Assembly (NCBI GenBank): GCA_020831805.1
Contig: JAFIFX010000004.1
Coordinates: 184,767 to 248,766 of the forward strand
Direction of reading: 5' to 3'
From: Planctomycetota bacterium
GTDB lineage: Bacteria > Planctomycetota > Phycisphaerae > Phycisphaerales > UBA1924
Length of the DNA: 64,000 nucleotides
The notes beneath the pieces were generated by a model, which saw nothing but the letters and a program-made list of their open reading frames with translations, was not told the origin of the DNA and did not search any database. The translations under genes and the position numbers were made by a program. Every line of letters begins with the position of its first letter. The first letter of the stretch is position 1. This document shows positions 27,150 to 35,136 of this stretch, in pieces.

Positions 27150-27191
27150 GGCATGACTCCTTCGCCCCCATCCTATCACGAACCGCCCCTG

Positions 27192-27207
27192 TGTTCCCCG
27201 TGGAACG
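27192..27207. other. parS-like site 1
   Basis: TGTTCCCCGTGGAACG, matching a GTTCC-N4-GGAAC palindrome close to the bacterial parS consensus TGTTTCACGTGAAACA. It lies between parB and the NUDIX gene. Confidence 0.65.
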
Positions 27208-27227
27208 CCAACCCCCTACCATCGCCC

Positions 27228-27677
27228 ATGCACCAGCCGATCGAGACCATCGCCCGCGGCCTGATCCGCTCCGGCAACCGCGTCCTGCTCTGCAAGAGCG
27301 TCAAACACGCCTACCACTACCTTCCCGGCGGGCACATCGAGTTCGGCGAGCCCGCCCGCGAAGCCCTGGCCCGCGAGCTGCTCGAAGAGACGGGCTTGGA
27401 ATCGGTGATCGGCCCCCTGCTGCTCACCGAGGAGCAGATCTTCACCCAGAAGGGCAAAAACCGGCACGAGATCACCCTGATCTTCCAGGTCGACCGGCTC
27501 GGCCTGGCCCCGGCCATGCCCGACGAAGTCCCCAGCCAGGAGGACAAGATCGCCTTCGTCTGGGTCGATCTGGCCGCCGTGCCCGATCTGGTGATCTACC
27601 CGGAATCGACCAAGGCCTGGCTCGCCAGCGGCGGGGGGGTCGAGGCGTCCGAAGGCCCCTTCCTCGGGGTTGGCTGA
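27228..27677 (+). CDS. NUDIX hydrolase
   Basis: A 149-residue NUDIX domain protein hydrolysing a nucleoside diphosphate linked to another group. The Nudix box GX5EX7REUXEEXGU is readable as GGHIEFGEPAREALARELLEETGL-type sequence spanning residues 32-55, with catalytic Glu in RELLEETG. The rest is a normal single domain. It is divergent from parB with about 78 bases between starts; the shared region includes a parS-like site. Confidence 0.87.
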   Translation: MHQPIETIARGLIRSGNRVLLCKSVKHAYHYLPGGHIEFGEPAREALARELLEETGLESVIGPLLLTEEQIFTQKGKNRHEITLIFQVDRLGLAPAMPDEVPSQEDKIAFVWVDLAAVPDLVIYPESTKAWLASGGGVEASEGPFLGVG

Positions 27678-27730
27678 GCGTACATCAGCCCAAACTCAAT
27701 CAGCCGCGCACGCGAGGAAGCGGACCGCGG

Positions 27731-27893
27731 TCGCGTCACGCACTGGTTCCTGCGTTCCTCCGGCCGCGATGCCGAAAGAGGCGCACGATCCCCGACGGCA
27801 CCAGATTTTGGGTACTCCTCGCCCGCTCACTCACGTTCGGGGCTTCTTACTAACCAAGCCCGGAACGTCAGTGATGGGGGCGGTGGCGTCATG
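27731..27893. repeat. Intergenic repeat, copy 1 (partial units)
   Basis: Carries the right part of one unit (CTCCGGCCGCGATGCCG ... CCGCTCACTCACGTTCGG) and the left end of the next (AAGCCCGGAACGTCAGTGA). The two ends face each other as an imperfect inverted repeat around 27823-27883. It resembles the tandem units at 28976-29277. The rest of the 359-base gap up to the kinase gene has no gene. Confidence 0.7.
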
Positions 27894-28022
27894 TTCAAGG
27901 CAATCGCTCTCGGATCGCCCGATCCTCGCTCCAAAGGACGGCTCGACAGAAGGGTTCATGCCAATCTCTTGGTGATCCCGTCCGCCTCCTCGCGTGCGCG
28001 GCTGCTTGCGATCCTCGATCCG

Positions 28023-28038
28023 CGTTCCCCGTGGAACT
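28023..28038. other. parS-like site 2
   Basis: CGTTCCCCGTGGAACT, same core as site 1. It overlaps the stop codon of the histidine kinase gene. Confidence 0.6.
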
Positions 28039-28897
28039 ACGCCGCGTGGGCCAGCTCGCCGTGCTCGGGGAGTTCGACGACCACCTCGGCCCCGGACCGG
28101 GTTCGGTCCTCGAAGCGGATCACCCCCCCCACCGAGCCGACCAGGTGGCGGCAGAGCGCCAGGCCCAGCCCGTGGCCCGAGCCGGACGCCGCGCCGCGTT
28201 GCCAGGGCTCGAACAGCGACTCGGCCATCTCCGGATGGATGCCCGGCCCGTCGTCCGACACGCGGATCTCCAGCGTGTTCCATGTGGAACACCCGGACTC
28301 GATCGCGGTGGTGGGGTGCTCGTCGGTGGTGTGCCCGAAGACCGGCGCCCCCCGGCGCCCGGCCCGAACCCGGATCCGCCCGGTCCCGCCTGATCCCCCC
28401 ACCGCCCGCCAGGCGTTGAGGTACAGGTTCACCAGCACCCGCTCGAGCGCGTCCGGGTCGATGCCGGCACGCAGGTTCGGATCGATGCGACTGTCATCCA
28501 CCCGGCCCCGCGCCTCGCTCGGCAGGGCGTCCATGGCCCGTCGGTGGATCTCCAGCACCGAGCAATCCCCCGGCAAGGGCTCGTCCGACGCCGCCAGGAT
28601 CGCCTCGGCCACGCGGCCCGCGTGCAGGCCGAGCCGGATCACCCGGGCCGCCAACTCGCGGACCCGCTCGGGGTCGTCGGCGCAGCGTTCGATCAGTTGG
28701 GCGTTGCCGGCGACCTTGGAGGCGATGCCCCGGACCTCGTGGGCGATCATCGAGGCCAGCGTGCCGAGCACGCCGAGGCGCTCGTGCTGGTCGGTTTCCT
28801 CGCGCACATCCATGAGATCGCGCTGGAGCCGGTCCAGGCGGTCGAGGATGCGCGACGGATCGGTCTCGGGTCGTTCATCCGGCACAGGCCGCAGCAT
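28037..28897 (-). CDS. Soluble histidine kinase (HisKA/HATPase)
   Basis: A 286-residue kinase with no membrane segment or sensor domain. An acidic N-terminal helix (residues 8-40, LDRLDRLQRDLMDVREETDQ) leads into the phosphoacceptor helix GTLASMIAHEVRG with H near residue 52. The ATPase domain has the N-box LVNLYLNAWRA, G1 box DDGPGIHPEMAESLF and G2 box GHGLGLALCRHL. A parS-like site sits within the coding sequence. No response regulator is adjacent. The ATG at 28897 was preferred because upstream sequence is repeat DNA. Confidence 0.82.
   Translation of the reverse strand: MLRPVPDERPETDPSRILDRLDRLQRDLMDVREETDQHERLGVLGTLASMIAHEVRGIASKVAGNAQLIERCADDPERVRELAARVIRLGLHAGRVAEAILAASDEPLPGDCSVLEIHRRAMDALPSEARGRVDDSRIDPNLRAGIDPDALERVLVNLYLNAWRAVGGSGGTGRIRVRAGRRGAPVFGHTTDEHPTTAIESGCSTWNTLEIRVSDDGPGIHPEMAESLFEPWQRGAASGSGHGLGLALCRHLVGSVGGVIRFEDRTRSGAEVVVELPEHGELAHAA
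28276..28291. other. parS-like site 3 (inside the kinase gene)
   Basis: TGTTCCATGTGGAACA, the best of the four: a 16-mer inverted repeat with one central mismatch. It lies within the coding sequence of the histidine kinase, between the N-box and G1 box. Confidence 0.72.
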
Positions 28898-28933
28898 CGG
28901 CACGAACGGTGGGGGGGTTGAGCCCGCCCCGAG

Positions 28934-28949
28934 CGTTCCCCGTGGAACG
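28934..28949. other. parS-like site 4
   Basis: CGTTCCCCGTGGAACG, a GTTCC-N4-GGAAC core. It lies 36 bases upstream of the kinase start codon. Confidence 0.6.
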
Positions 28950-28975
28950 CGGCGAAGCCCCGAGCCGCCCGAACC

Positions 28976-29125
28976 AAAGAAGCCCGGAATGTTAATGACG
29001 GGTGCGGTGGCGTCGTGCGCTGGTTCATGCGTTTCTCCGGCCGCCATGCCGGAAGGAACGCACGAATCACGGTGGCAGCGATCTAACCGCCCGCCCGGCC
29101 CACTCACTTCCGTTCGGGGCTGCTT
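28976..29125. repeat. MITE-like intergenic repeat, unit 2
   Basis: About 150 bases beginning AAGAAGCCCGGAATG and ending CCGTTCGGGGCTGCTT; the ends are imperfect inverted repeats of each other. The interior holds GTTTCTCCGGCCGCCATGCCG. Directly followed by another unit in the same orientation. No gene in this 377-base gap. Confidence 0.75.
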
Positions 29126-29277
29126 GTAAAGCCCGGAACGTCAGTGACGGGGGCGGTCGCGTCATGCCTGGTTCGTGCTTTTCTCCGGCCGCAAAGCCCG
29201 AAGGATCGTACGAATCGCGGTGGCAGCCATCACAACCGCGAGCCCCGCCCGCTCACTTGCGTTCGGCGCTTCTTTTA
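29126..29277. repeat. MITE-like intergenic repeat, unit 3
   Basis: Direct repeat of the preceding 150-base unit: starts GTAAAGCCCGGAACGTCAGT, has TTCTCCGGCCGCAAAGCCCG inside and ends CTTGCGTTCGGCGCTTCTTT. Its right end touches the stop codon of the ABC transporter gene, and the end hairpin could act as that gene's terminator. Confidence 0.75.
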
Positions 29278-30360
29278 ATCCGCCTCGACCGGCACCACTT
29301 CGCCCGGGTCGAAGCGCACGCCGACCAGGTCGCCCGGCTCCGGGTGGATGCGGCTGGAGGACCCGAAGGGGTTCATCTCCGCGATCTTGATCGGCGGGCA
29401 CCCCTGCAGCTCCACCAGGTGCTGCGCCGTCTCGCCGAGGTAGGTCGTCTCGAGCAGCGCCCCCTGCAACGACCCCGGCTCGCCCACCGGGGTGAGGGAG
29501 GTCGCTTCCGGACGCACCGAAACCAGTATTTGTTTGGATTCTGATTGGTCCTGGTCGCGGAGCCGCGTCGCTTCGAACGCCCCGGCCTCGACACGGAGGG
29601 TGGTGGTGGCGGCGCGTTCGGCTTTGATCAGGTTGGTCTCGCCCAGGAACTCGGCCACGAAGCGGCTCTTCGGGCTGCGGTACAGCTCGCGGGGCGAGCC
29701 GAGCTGCACGATCTTGCCGTCGCGGAGCAGGGCGATGCGATCGGCCATGCTCAGGGCTTCCTTCTGGTCGTGGGTGACATAGACCGTCGTGTTGCCCGAG
29801 GCCTTGCAGATCCTGCGGATCTCGTGGCGCAGGTCGTTGCGCAGCTTGGCGTCGAGGTTCGACAGCGGCTCGTCGAGCAGGAGCACATCGGGGTTGATCA
29901 CCATCGCGCGGGCGAGCGCGACGCGCTGCTGCTGGCCGCCCGAGAGCTGCGTGGGCCTGCGCTCGGCGTACTTGTCCATCTGCACCGCGGCGAGCGCCTG
30001 GCGGACCATTTTGTCCCGCTTTTCCCCGGCGATTTTGCGCACATTCAGTCCGAAGGCGACATTCTGCGCCACCGTCATGTGCGGCCAGAGCGCGTAGGAC
30101 TGGAACACCATGCCCGTGTTGCGTTTGTTGGGCGGCGCGTGCGTGACATTCTTGCCGTCGAACGCGATCCGCCCCTCGGTCGGGTCGATGAACCCGGCGA
30201 TCATGCGCAGCAGCGTGGTCTTGCCGCAGCCGGACGGGCCGAGCAGGAAGAACAGCTCGCCGGGCTCGATGGTCAGGTCGATGCCGTCCACGGCCCGGGC
30301 CGCGGCCTGGCCCTGCCCGAAGACCTTGACGAGCTTGTTGATCTCGATCCGGGTGCCCAT
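29275..30360 (-). CDS. ABC transporter ATP-binding protein (UgpC/PotA/FbpC-like, TOBE domain)
   Basis: A 361-residue ABC ATPase of the carbohydrate/polyamine/iron importer group. Walker A GPSGCGKTT near residues 41-49, Q-loop in VFQSYALWPH, signature LSGGQQQR near 139-146, Walker B VLLLDEP near 159-165, and the switch THDQKEA. Residues 240-361 form the TOBE-type regulatory domain. No permease or binding-protein gene is adjacent, so this ATPase probably serves transporters encoded elsewhere. The downstream end is bounded by the repeat array. Confidence 0.92.
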   Translation of the reverse strand: MGTRIEINKLVKVFGQGQAAARAVDGIDLTIEPGELFFLLGPSGCGKTTLLRMIAGFIDPTEGRIAFDGKNVTHAPPNKRNTGMVFQSYALWPHMTVAQNVAFGLNVRKIAGEKRDKMVRQALAAVQMDKYAERRPTQLSGGQQQRVALARAMVINPDVLLLDEPLSNLDAKLRNDLRHEIRRICKASGNTTVYVTHDQKEALSMADRIALLRDGKIVQLGSPRELYRSPKSRFVAEFLGETNLIKAERAATTTLRVEAGAFEATRLRDQDQSESKQILVSVRPEATSLTPVGEPGSLQGALLETTYLGETAQHLVELQGCPPIKIAEMNPFGSSSRIHPEPGDLVGVRFDPGEVVPVEAD

Positions 30361-30488
30361 GGGCGGGCATGGTACGCGCCGGGCGGGCTGGCGGGGGCGA
30401 TCGGGGGGCCACCCCTGCCAAACCTGAACAAGCCACTATCTTTGTTCCCCGCCTGCTGGTACGCTCCCGCCTCTGGGAGAAATCGCTC

Positions 30489-31763
30489 ATGGGGATCGAT
30501 ATGAAATGCGGGCATGCTGTCTGGTGCGCGGTCGTCCTGGCGTTGCTGTGTGTTCCGGCCTGGGCCCAGTCGGGCGGGGCCTGGATCGACGCGATCCCCG
30601 AGCCCCAGCGGGCCATCGAGAAGATCTCGGGCAAGGACGAACTGGACACCAAGTCCCGCCAGGGGGCGGCCATCCACGAGATCGCCCGGGTGATCCTGCG
30701 GCTGGGGGGCAGCGAGTTCAGCGGCCCGTCCCGGCTCAACCCCCGCGAGCAGGCCCTGCACAAGCAGTACACCGACTTCTACCATGAGTTCAGCACGGAG
30801 TACGCCAACCGGCTCAACCGCGGCCTGTCGCCCGAGCGCCTGGACGAGATGGGCAACCGGCGCCCCAGCGCGCCCTTCGCGAACCTGGAGTACGCCTACC
30901 GGATCAGCCCGACCTTCCAGCACCAGACCTTCACCGCGGTCATGGGCGAGGAATGGGTGACCCGGTGGTACGAGCCGCTGATCGAGCGCGACCGGCGCAT
31001 CGTGGCCGATTCCTACAATCGGTCCATGGCCGACGCGGAGGCCTCCCGGGCCCGAGCGAAGGAACTCAACGAGAGAAACGCGAAGAGCCTGCGGGCGCGT
31101 CTGGTGGGCGTGGTGATCTTCGTGATCGGCGTGGCCTGGACGCTGCTCGGCTGGCGGGCTGTGCGGACCGATCCGAAGGACCCGATGCGTCTGACCGGGC
31201 GCCGGCGCGGCTGGGTGTTCGTGCCCGTGACCGGCTTCGCCTCGGACATCCGCGTCTACACCTCGCACAAGACCACCACCACCGTGCGTCAGCACAGCGA
31301 TTTCCGCCCCAACGAGGTCTCGAGCCACACCACCTCGACCCACCACTGCGAGTTCATCCTGAACAACCAGAACGGGAAGAAACCGGTCCATCTGTCCGAC
31401 GCCGGCCTCCAGGTGGGCGAGGGCCACCTGATCTCGTGCGTCTGGCCCTGGCGCGGTCAAAGGTCCCGGGGCATGGTGCTCGCGTACAACCACGACACCA
31501 CCCAGCGGTCCGTGTTCCGCTGCGTGGACAAGTTGACCGGGCCGCGCTTCCTGCCGGGCCTGGTCGCGACGCTGGGCGTGGCCCTGGCGGCCCACTGGAG
31601 CCTCGCGCTGGCGTTCTTCCTGGTGTTCCTCGTGTTCTACTGGGTCCTGGCCGTGGTGCGCGCCCGGGCGTTCAACAAACGGGATGTCCCCAGGATCATC
31701 GAACGGCTGCGGGCGCTGGAGCCGGAGGTGTCGGCGGTGGTGGGGGTGGGGGCGGTGCGGTGA
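30489..31763 (+). CDS. Secreted-leader membrane protein, copy A of a related pair (unknown function)
   Basis: A 424-residue protein I do not recognise. A signal peptide-like segment (AVVLALLCVPAWA near residues 15-27) is followed by a charged helical extracytoplasmic part of about 180 residues, a transmembrane helix near 200-220 (VGVVIFVIGVAWTLLGW), a soluble domain containing VTGFASDIRVYTSHKTTTTV and SCVWPWRGQRSRGMVLAYN, and two closing helices near 350-390. The next gene has the same layout. GGGAGA precedes the ATG by 8 bases. Confidence 0.72.
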   Translation: MGIDMKCGHAVWCAVVLALLCVPAWAQSGGAWIDAIPEPQRAIEKISGKDELDTKSRQGAAIHEIARVILRLGGSEFSGPSRLNPREQALHKQYTDFYHEFSTEYANRLNRGLSPERLDEMGNRRPSAPFANLEYAYRISPTFQHQTFTAVMGEEWVTRWYEPLIERDRRIVADSYNRSMADAEASRARAKELNERNAKSLRARLVGVVIFVIGVAWTLLGWRAVRTDPKDPMRLTGRRRGWVFVPVTGFASDIRVYTSHKTTTTVRQHSDFRPNEVSSHTTSTHHCEFILNNQNGKKPVHLSDAGLQVGEGHLISCVWPWRGQRSRGMVLAYNHDTTQRSVFRCVDKLTGPRFLPGLVATLGVALAAHWSLALAFFLVFLVFYWVLAVVRARAFNKRDVPRIIERLRALEPEVSAVVGVGAVR

Positions 31764-31864
31764 GCCGGGCCCGATCCCGCTGAGGCTGGCAGGGCACGGG
31801 CCGGGCGTCCGGTCAGTCGGTGCGGATCGGTCCGGGTACCCTTCCCGCAAGGGAGACCGGACGG

Positions 31865-32980
31865 ATGCCGCGACGATGCTGGCTGTTGCTGATCGCGTGT
31901 CTGGCGATGTTCGTCGGCGCGGCCGGTGCCTTGGGCGGCAATGCCGCCGGGCCGGCGTACCTTAACGACTTCCCGCCGGCCGACCGGGTGATGCGCAACA
32001 TGGAGCGGGGCGTGTCGGACGAGACGCGGGCCGCCGCACGCCAGGCCGCGGCGTTCGAGCATCTCGTGCGTCTCATCGAGCGGATCGGGGGCGACCGCGC
32101 CGGCCCCGATCGGGCCGTGTCGGAGCGGGAGCGGGCGCTGGTCGGCGAGTACACCCAGGCCGCCGAGCGGCTGCGCGGCGAGTTCTGCGGCTCCGAGCGG
32201 TTCGCGGAGCTCGTCTCGGCGTACCGCGCGAGCGAGTCGTTCGAGCAGGAGGCGTTCGAGGCGAACTTCGACGGCCCCTGGATCGCACAGTGGGTCGACA
32301 CGACCCGGGCGCGCGAGGTCATGGCCGCCCTGCGCGCGCAGGAGGCCGCGCGGGAACCGGGGTTCGAGGCGACCACGCTCGGGCGGGCGCTCCGCGCGCC
32401 GGACCCACGCACGGCCGCGGCCCGGCTGGTCGCGATCGTGCTGCTGGGCCTCGCGGCGGGGCTGGCATTCCGGCTCTGGCGTCCGGTGGCGCTCGACCCG
32501 AACGACCCGCTGCGTCCGAGCCGGGGCCGGGGGCGGTTCGGCGTGGTCACGGGTCTGGCGCGGGCGTGCGAGGATGATGCGGACGACGCCGGCCCGCTGG
32601 CCCGGTTCACGGTCGGCGACGGCGCGGGCCCGTTCGAGGCGCGGGGGGCCGTCGTTCATGCCGGCGATCCGGTCTCGTGCGTTCGCTGGCCCGGGGCGAA
32701 CGGGGCCGACGGGGTGGTCTTCGTGATCAACCACGCGGAAGGGGCCCGGTTCGCACGCATGGGGCCGATCCGCCGGCTGAACGCGCCGAGCCCGTGGCCG
32801 GTGGGCCTGTCTGTCGCCGCGGTCGCGTTGGGCTGGGGGGTGCTGATGGCCGTCGTCGCTGCGGTGATCTTGGGCGCGGTCTGGTTCATGCTCCGGCAGC
32901 GTTTCAGTCTGCGGTTCGCGCTCCACGAGGGCGAGCGGCTGCACGAGCATCTGGATCGGGCGGGCACGGGCGTGGCATGA
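31865..32980 (+). CDS. Secreted-leader membrane protein, copy B of a related pair (unknown function)
   Basis: A 371-residue protein of the same design as the previous gene: leader (LLLIACLAMFVGAAGALGG), charged helical part, transmembrane helix (LVAIVLLGLAAGLAF near residue 190) followed by the shared WRPVALDPNDPLRPSRGRG-type segment, a soluble part with GDPVSCVRWPGANGADGVVF, and two helices near 300-345. Sequence similarity to copy A is clearest at the post-helix (DP(K/N)DP) and (L)SCV-W-P motifs. Likely an old duplication. No domain recognised. Confidence 0.7.
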   Translation: MPRRCWLLLIACLAMFVGAAGALGGNAAGPAYLNDFPPADRVMRNMERGVSDETRAAARQAAAFEHLVRLIERIGGDRAGPDRAVSERERALVGEYTQAAERLRGEFCGSERFAELVSAYRASESFEQEAFEANFDGPWIAQWVDTTRAREVMAALRAQEAAREPGFEATTLGRALRAPDPRTAAARLVAIVLLGLAAGLAFRLWRPVALDPNDPLRPSRGRGRFGVVTGLARACEDDADDAGPLARFTVGDGAGPFEARGAVVHAGDPVSCVRWPGANGADGVVFVINHAEGARFARMGPIRRLNAPSPWPVGLSVAAVALGWGVLMAVVAAVILGAVWFMLRQRFSLRFALHEGERLHEHLDRAGTGVA

Positions 32981-33045
32981 GTTGGTACACGGCGATATGT
33001 GATCAGCCCTGCCCGCGGCGGAGGGGAGTGTGGTTGAAGATGTGT

Positions 33046-33110
33046 GCGGCCGGAGAAACGCGCGGAGTTGGGCGGGACGCCACCGCCCCGTCACTGGCGT
33101 TCCGGGCTTC
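33046..33110. repeat. Intergenic repeat, copy 4, inverted and shortened
   Basis: GCGGCCGGAGAAACGCGCGG ... GACGCCACCGCCCCGTCA ... CGTTCCGGGCTTC is the reverse complement of the left part of the units at 28976-29277. It occupies the gap between the membrane-protein pair and the DciA-like gene. Confidence 0.7.
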
Positions 33111-33153
33111 ATTCGCTCTTCCCGACCGTTCGTGGGCGGATTACACTCCCGGC

Positions 33154-33543
33154 ATGACGGACCGGCGCGAGAGACCGATCGGGGCCGAGGCGGCGGCGTT
33201 GGAGCGTCTTCGCGGGCACCGGGTGCGGGCGGACCGGGGGCGGGGGCTTGGGGATGAGCTGGCGTCGTTCGTCAAGGGGGTCAAGAAGCTCAGTGATCAG
33301 GCCCAGCGGGCGGCCGACGCGTGGGCGGCCGCGGCTCCGGACGCGGTGGCGGCCTCGACCCGCGTGGTGGACCTCAAGGCCGGGGCGCTGCGGGTGGTGG
33401 CGCGGTCGGCGGCGGACCGGCACGCGGCGGACCGTTGGCTGCGGGGGGGCGGGCTGGACGAGCTGCGGGCCATCGCCCACGCCCCGATCAGCCGGGTTCG
33501 GTTCGAGCTGGACGCAGGCGGCTGGGACGCTCCAAAGGGCTGA
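33154..33543 (+). CDS. DciA-like (DUF721) protein
   Basis: A 129-residue protein resembling the DUF721/DciA family, which loads the replicative helicase in bacteria without DnaC. After a basic N-terminal segment, residues 60-125 contain VVDLKAGALRVVARSAADRHA and a Trp-Leu-rich stretch, matching the beta-alpha KH-like fold (the typical VxxGxLxVxVxSxAxxxxL pattern). The N-terminal helical part LASFVKGVKKLSDQAQRAAD may be its disordered/helical partner-binding region. Family members often lie near replication genes; parB and parS sites are within 7 kb here. Confidence 0.65.
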   Translation: MTDRRERPIGAEAAALERLRGHRVRADRGRGLGDELASFVKGVKKLSDQAQRAADAWAAAAPDAVAASTRVVDLKAGALRVVARSAADRHAADRWLRGGGLDELRAIAHAPISRVRFELDAGGWDAPKG

Positions 33544-33654
33544 TCAGCCGGGCCCGCGAGGGCTTCGGGGTTTCGTGGGAAGCCCCTAAACAGGTCCGGA
33601 TTCTTGCACAGGGTCGAAAACCCTTTGACAAACCGTTTGAAATCGGGGATGCTG

Positions 33655-33846
33655 GTGCTGCCGGCATCGTGGTCGGCGACAACCCTGGGGTCCGCCGAGG
33701 AATCGGTGGTCGCGTGGGCTTTCACGGCCCGCGTCGCGCCGCGATTCCGAGGTATTGCGTGTGGGGGTGACCGGCCGTTCCTCCTGTGCCGGTCGCATGA
33801 GCACGCTGGGGCGGCGTCTTCTCGTGGGAGACGCCGCCTTTCTTAC
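33655..33846 (+). ncRNA. Candidate small RNA, rod-like and 6S-like, ending at a terminator
   Basis: No protein gene fits 33544-34209. A TTGACA box at 33625-33630 precedes a segment that folds as a rod: GTGCT 33655-33659 with AGCAC 33800-33804, CCGGCA 33661-33666 with TGCCGG 33787-33792, GGTCGG 33671-33676 with CCGGCC 33771-33776, a central bulge, then GGAATCG 33699-33705 with CGATTCC 33742-33748 and an inner GC helix. A strong terminator follows. Size and shape recall 6S RNA, but the folding was done by eye and the identity is inference. Confidence 0.35.
33810..33843 (+). terminator. Rho-independent terminator downstream of the candidate small RNA
   Basis: GGCGGCGTCT/AGACGCCGCC, 10 bp, nine-base loop, then TTTCTT. 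It is too far from the DciA-like stop (266 bases) to be an obvious terminator for that gene alone. Confidence 0.8.
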
Positions 33847-34209
33847 GCGCCCACTGATTTCCATACCAGGCCCGGCCGCGTGCGGTTGCACGGGCTTGCG
33901 TCATCCTGTGGCGGTTTCGCGCTCGTGCCGCGGTGAAGTGGTTCTCGGGCGGCGATCCGCTTCTTGGTTCTCATCCTCGAACCGCAACGGAGTGCGTGTG
34001 ATTTCGGGACCTTGCGTGATCCCCGCGCGTTTGCGGACGCTTGGGCGCATCTGGCCGGGACCGATAGGCGGAAATGCGGCGTGCGGCGGTGTGATCGGCT
34101 GGGAAGTGCCCGGTCTCGGTGTAGTTTCATCGGGCCGGGACGCTTGTCCCCGGGTCGGGTGAGAGAACCAGAGAGACGAACGCCCGCCGCCGCGGGAGGG
34201 AGCACAGGA
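33847..34209. other. 363-base leader region of the thioester-protein array
   Basis: No gene seen. It should hold the promoter and 5' leader of the first array gene; a ribosome site GGGAGG lies just before its ATG. I could not identify a clear promoter or operator. Confidence 0.4.
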
Positions 34210-34881
34210 ATGAAGACCGGACTGATGATGATCGTGCTGGCGGGTATGGCCCCGGTGGCGATGGCGGACCTGATCGACGCCCGGTACCTGCAGGTCGCCG
34301 GCGGGAACAGCGCCGCGAAGCTGCGTGTCGGCGGGCAGACCTTCTACGCCGGCCACATGGTCCACCGCTACGAGGGCGGGCTGCGTGCGGGCGAGCAGTT
34401 CATGACCTTCTGCATCGAGCTGGATGAGGCCGCCTCGAGCACCCGTGCGATGTACCAGATCGTGGACCTGGCCCAGGCCCCGATGCCGGGCGCACCCTAC
34501 GGCCAGGCGATCGCGGACCAGATCAATGCCGTGGTGGCCAACGCGGTCACCCTGGGCTGGATCGACCGGCGCCTGCAGGCCGACGCCTCCCAGCAGGACT
34601 ACCTGCTGAAGATGGGCGCGATCCAGGCGGCGATCTGGGAAGCGATCGGCGGCGACATCCGCGTGAACGCCAGCCAGACGACTTCGGGCCTGGCCCAGTA
34701 TTACAACACCCTCATGAGCGAGCAGACCTTCAACCCCGACGCCCGGATCGGCGGGCTCAAGGCCATGGTCAACTCTGGCCAGCAGGACATGCTGTATGTG
34801 GTGCCCCTGCCCCCGGCCGCGTTCGCGGGCCTTGGGATGCTCGGCCTGGGCCTCGGCGTGCGAACCCTGCGTCGCCGCTGA
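34210..34881 (+). CDS. Predicted thioester-domain surface protein with VPLPPA-CTERM tail, array member 1
   Basis: A 223-residue secreted protein: signal peptide residues 1-19 (MKTGLMMIVLAGMAPVAMA), a single domain, and a C-terminal sorting signal VPLPPAAFAGLGMLGLGLG followed by RTLRRR. C68 in TFCIEL and Q139 in AIQAAIW are 71 residues apart. In Gram-positive thioester (TED/TQXA) adhesins a Cys in an aromatic-Cys-hydrophobic motif bonds with a Gln in a Q-x-x-hydrophobic-W motif; assignment here is inference from this pattern. Own ribosome site and terminator, so monocistronic. First of five paralogues. Confidence 0.82.
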   Translation: MKTGLMMIVLAGMAPVAMADLIDARYLQVAGGNSAAKLRVGGQTFYAGHMVHRYEGGLRAGEQFMTFCIELDEAASSTRAMYQIVDLAQAPMPGAPYGQAIADQINAVVANAVTLGWIDRRLQADASQQDYLLKMGAIQAAIWEAIGGDIRVNASQTTSGLAQYYNTLMSEQTFNPDARIGGLKAMVNSGQQDMLYVVPLPPAAFAGLGMLGLGLGVRTLRRR

Positions 34882-34934
34882 CCCCCCTCCCCCACTCCCT
34901 GATCGTGTGTGTTCTCCAGTGTGGTTGCACGGCT

Positions 34935-34967
34935 CCGCCCGGGCTCTGGCCCGGGCGGCGTCGTTTT
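34935..34967 (+). terminator. Terminator of array member 1
   Basis: CCGCCCGGGC/GCCCGGGCGG with TCTG loop and a short CGTCGTTTT tail. Confidence 0.75.
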
Positions 34968-35010
34968 GGGACCGGGCTTGGACCAAACTGGGACCGGGAA
35001 TCACGGGAGT

Positions 35011-35035
35011 TTGACAATTACCCCCTTATCTGGGG
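35011..35035 (+). promoter_or_regulatory. Shared upstream motif of array member 2
   Basis: TTGACA at 35011 then CCCCCTTATCTGGGG at 35021-35035, 101 bases before the ATG. The 15-mer CCCCCnTATCTGGGG recurs upstream of array member 5, and has CCCC/GGGG arms. Confidence 0.45.
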
Positions 35036-35136
35036 ATTAAAAGTGGAACCGCCCGGGATGGCGTGCATACTGAAGAAGGTAAAGCCCTTTCTGAGAAGCA
35101 GATACGCACGGGATACAACCAAAAGAGGAGAGAGTC

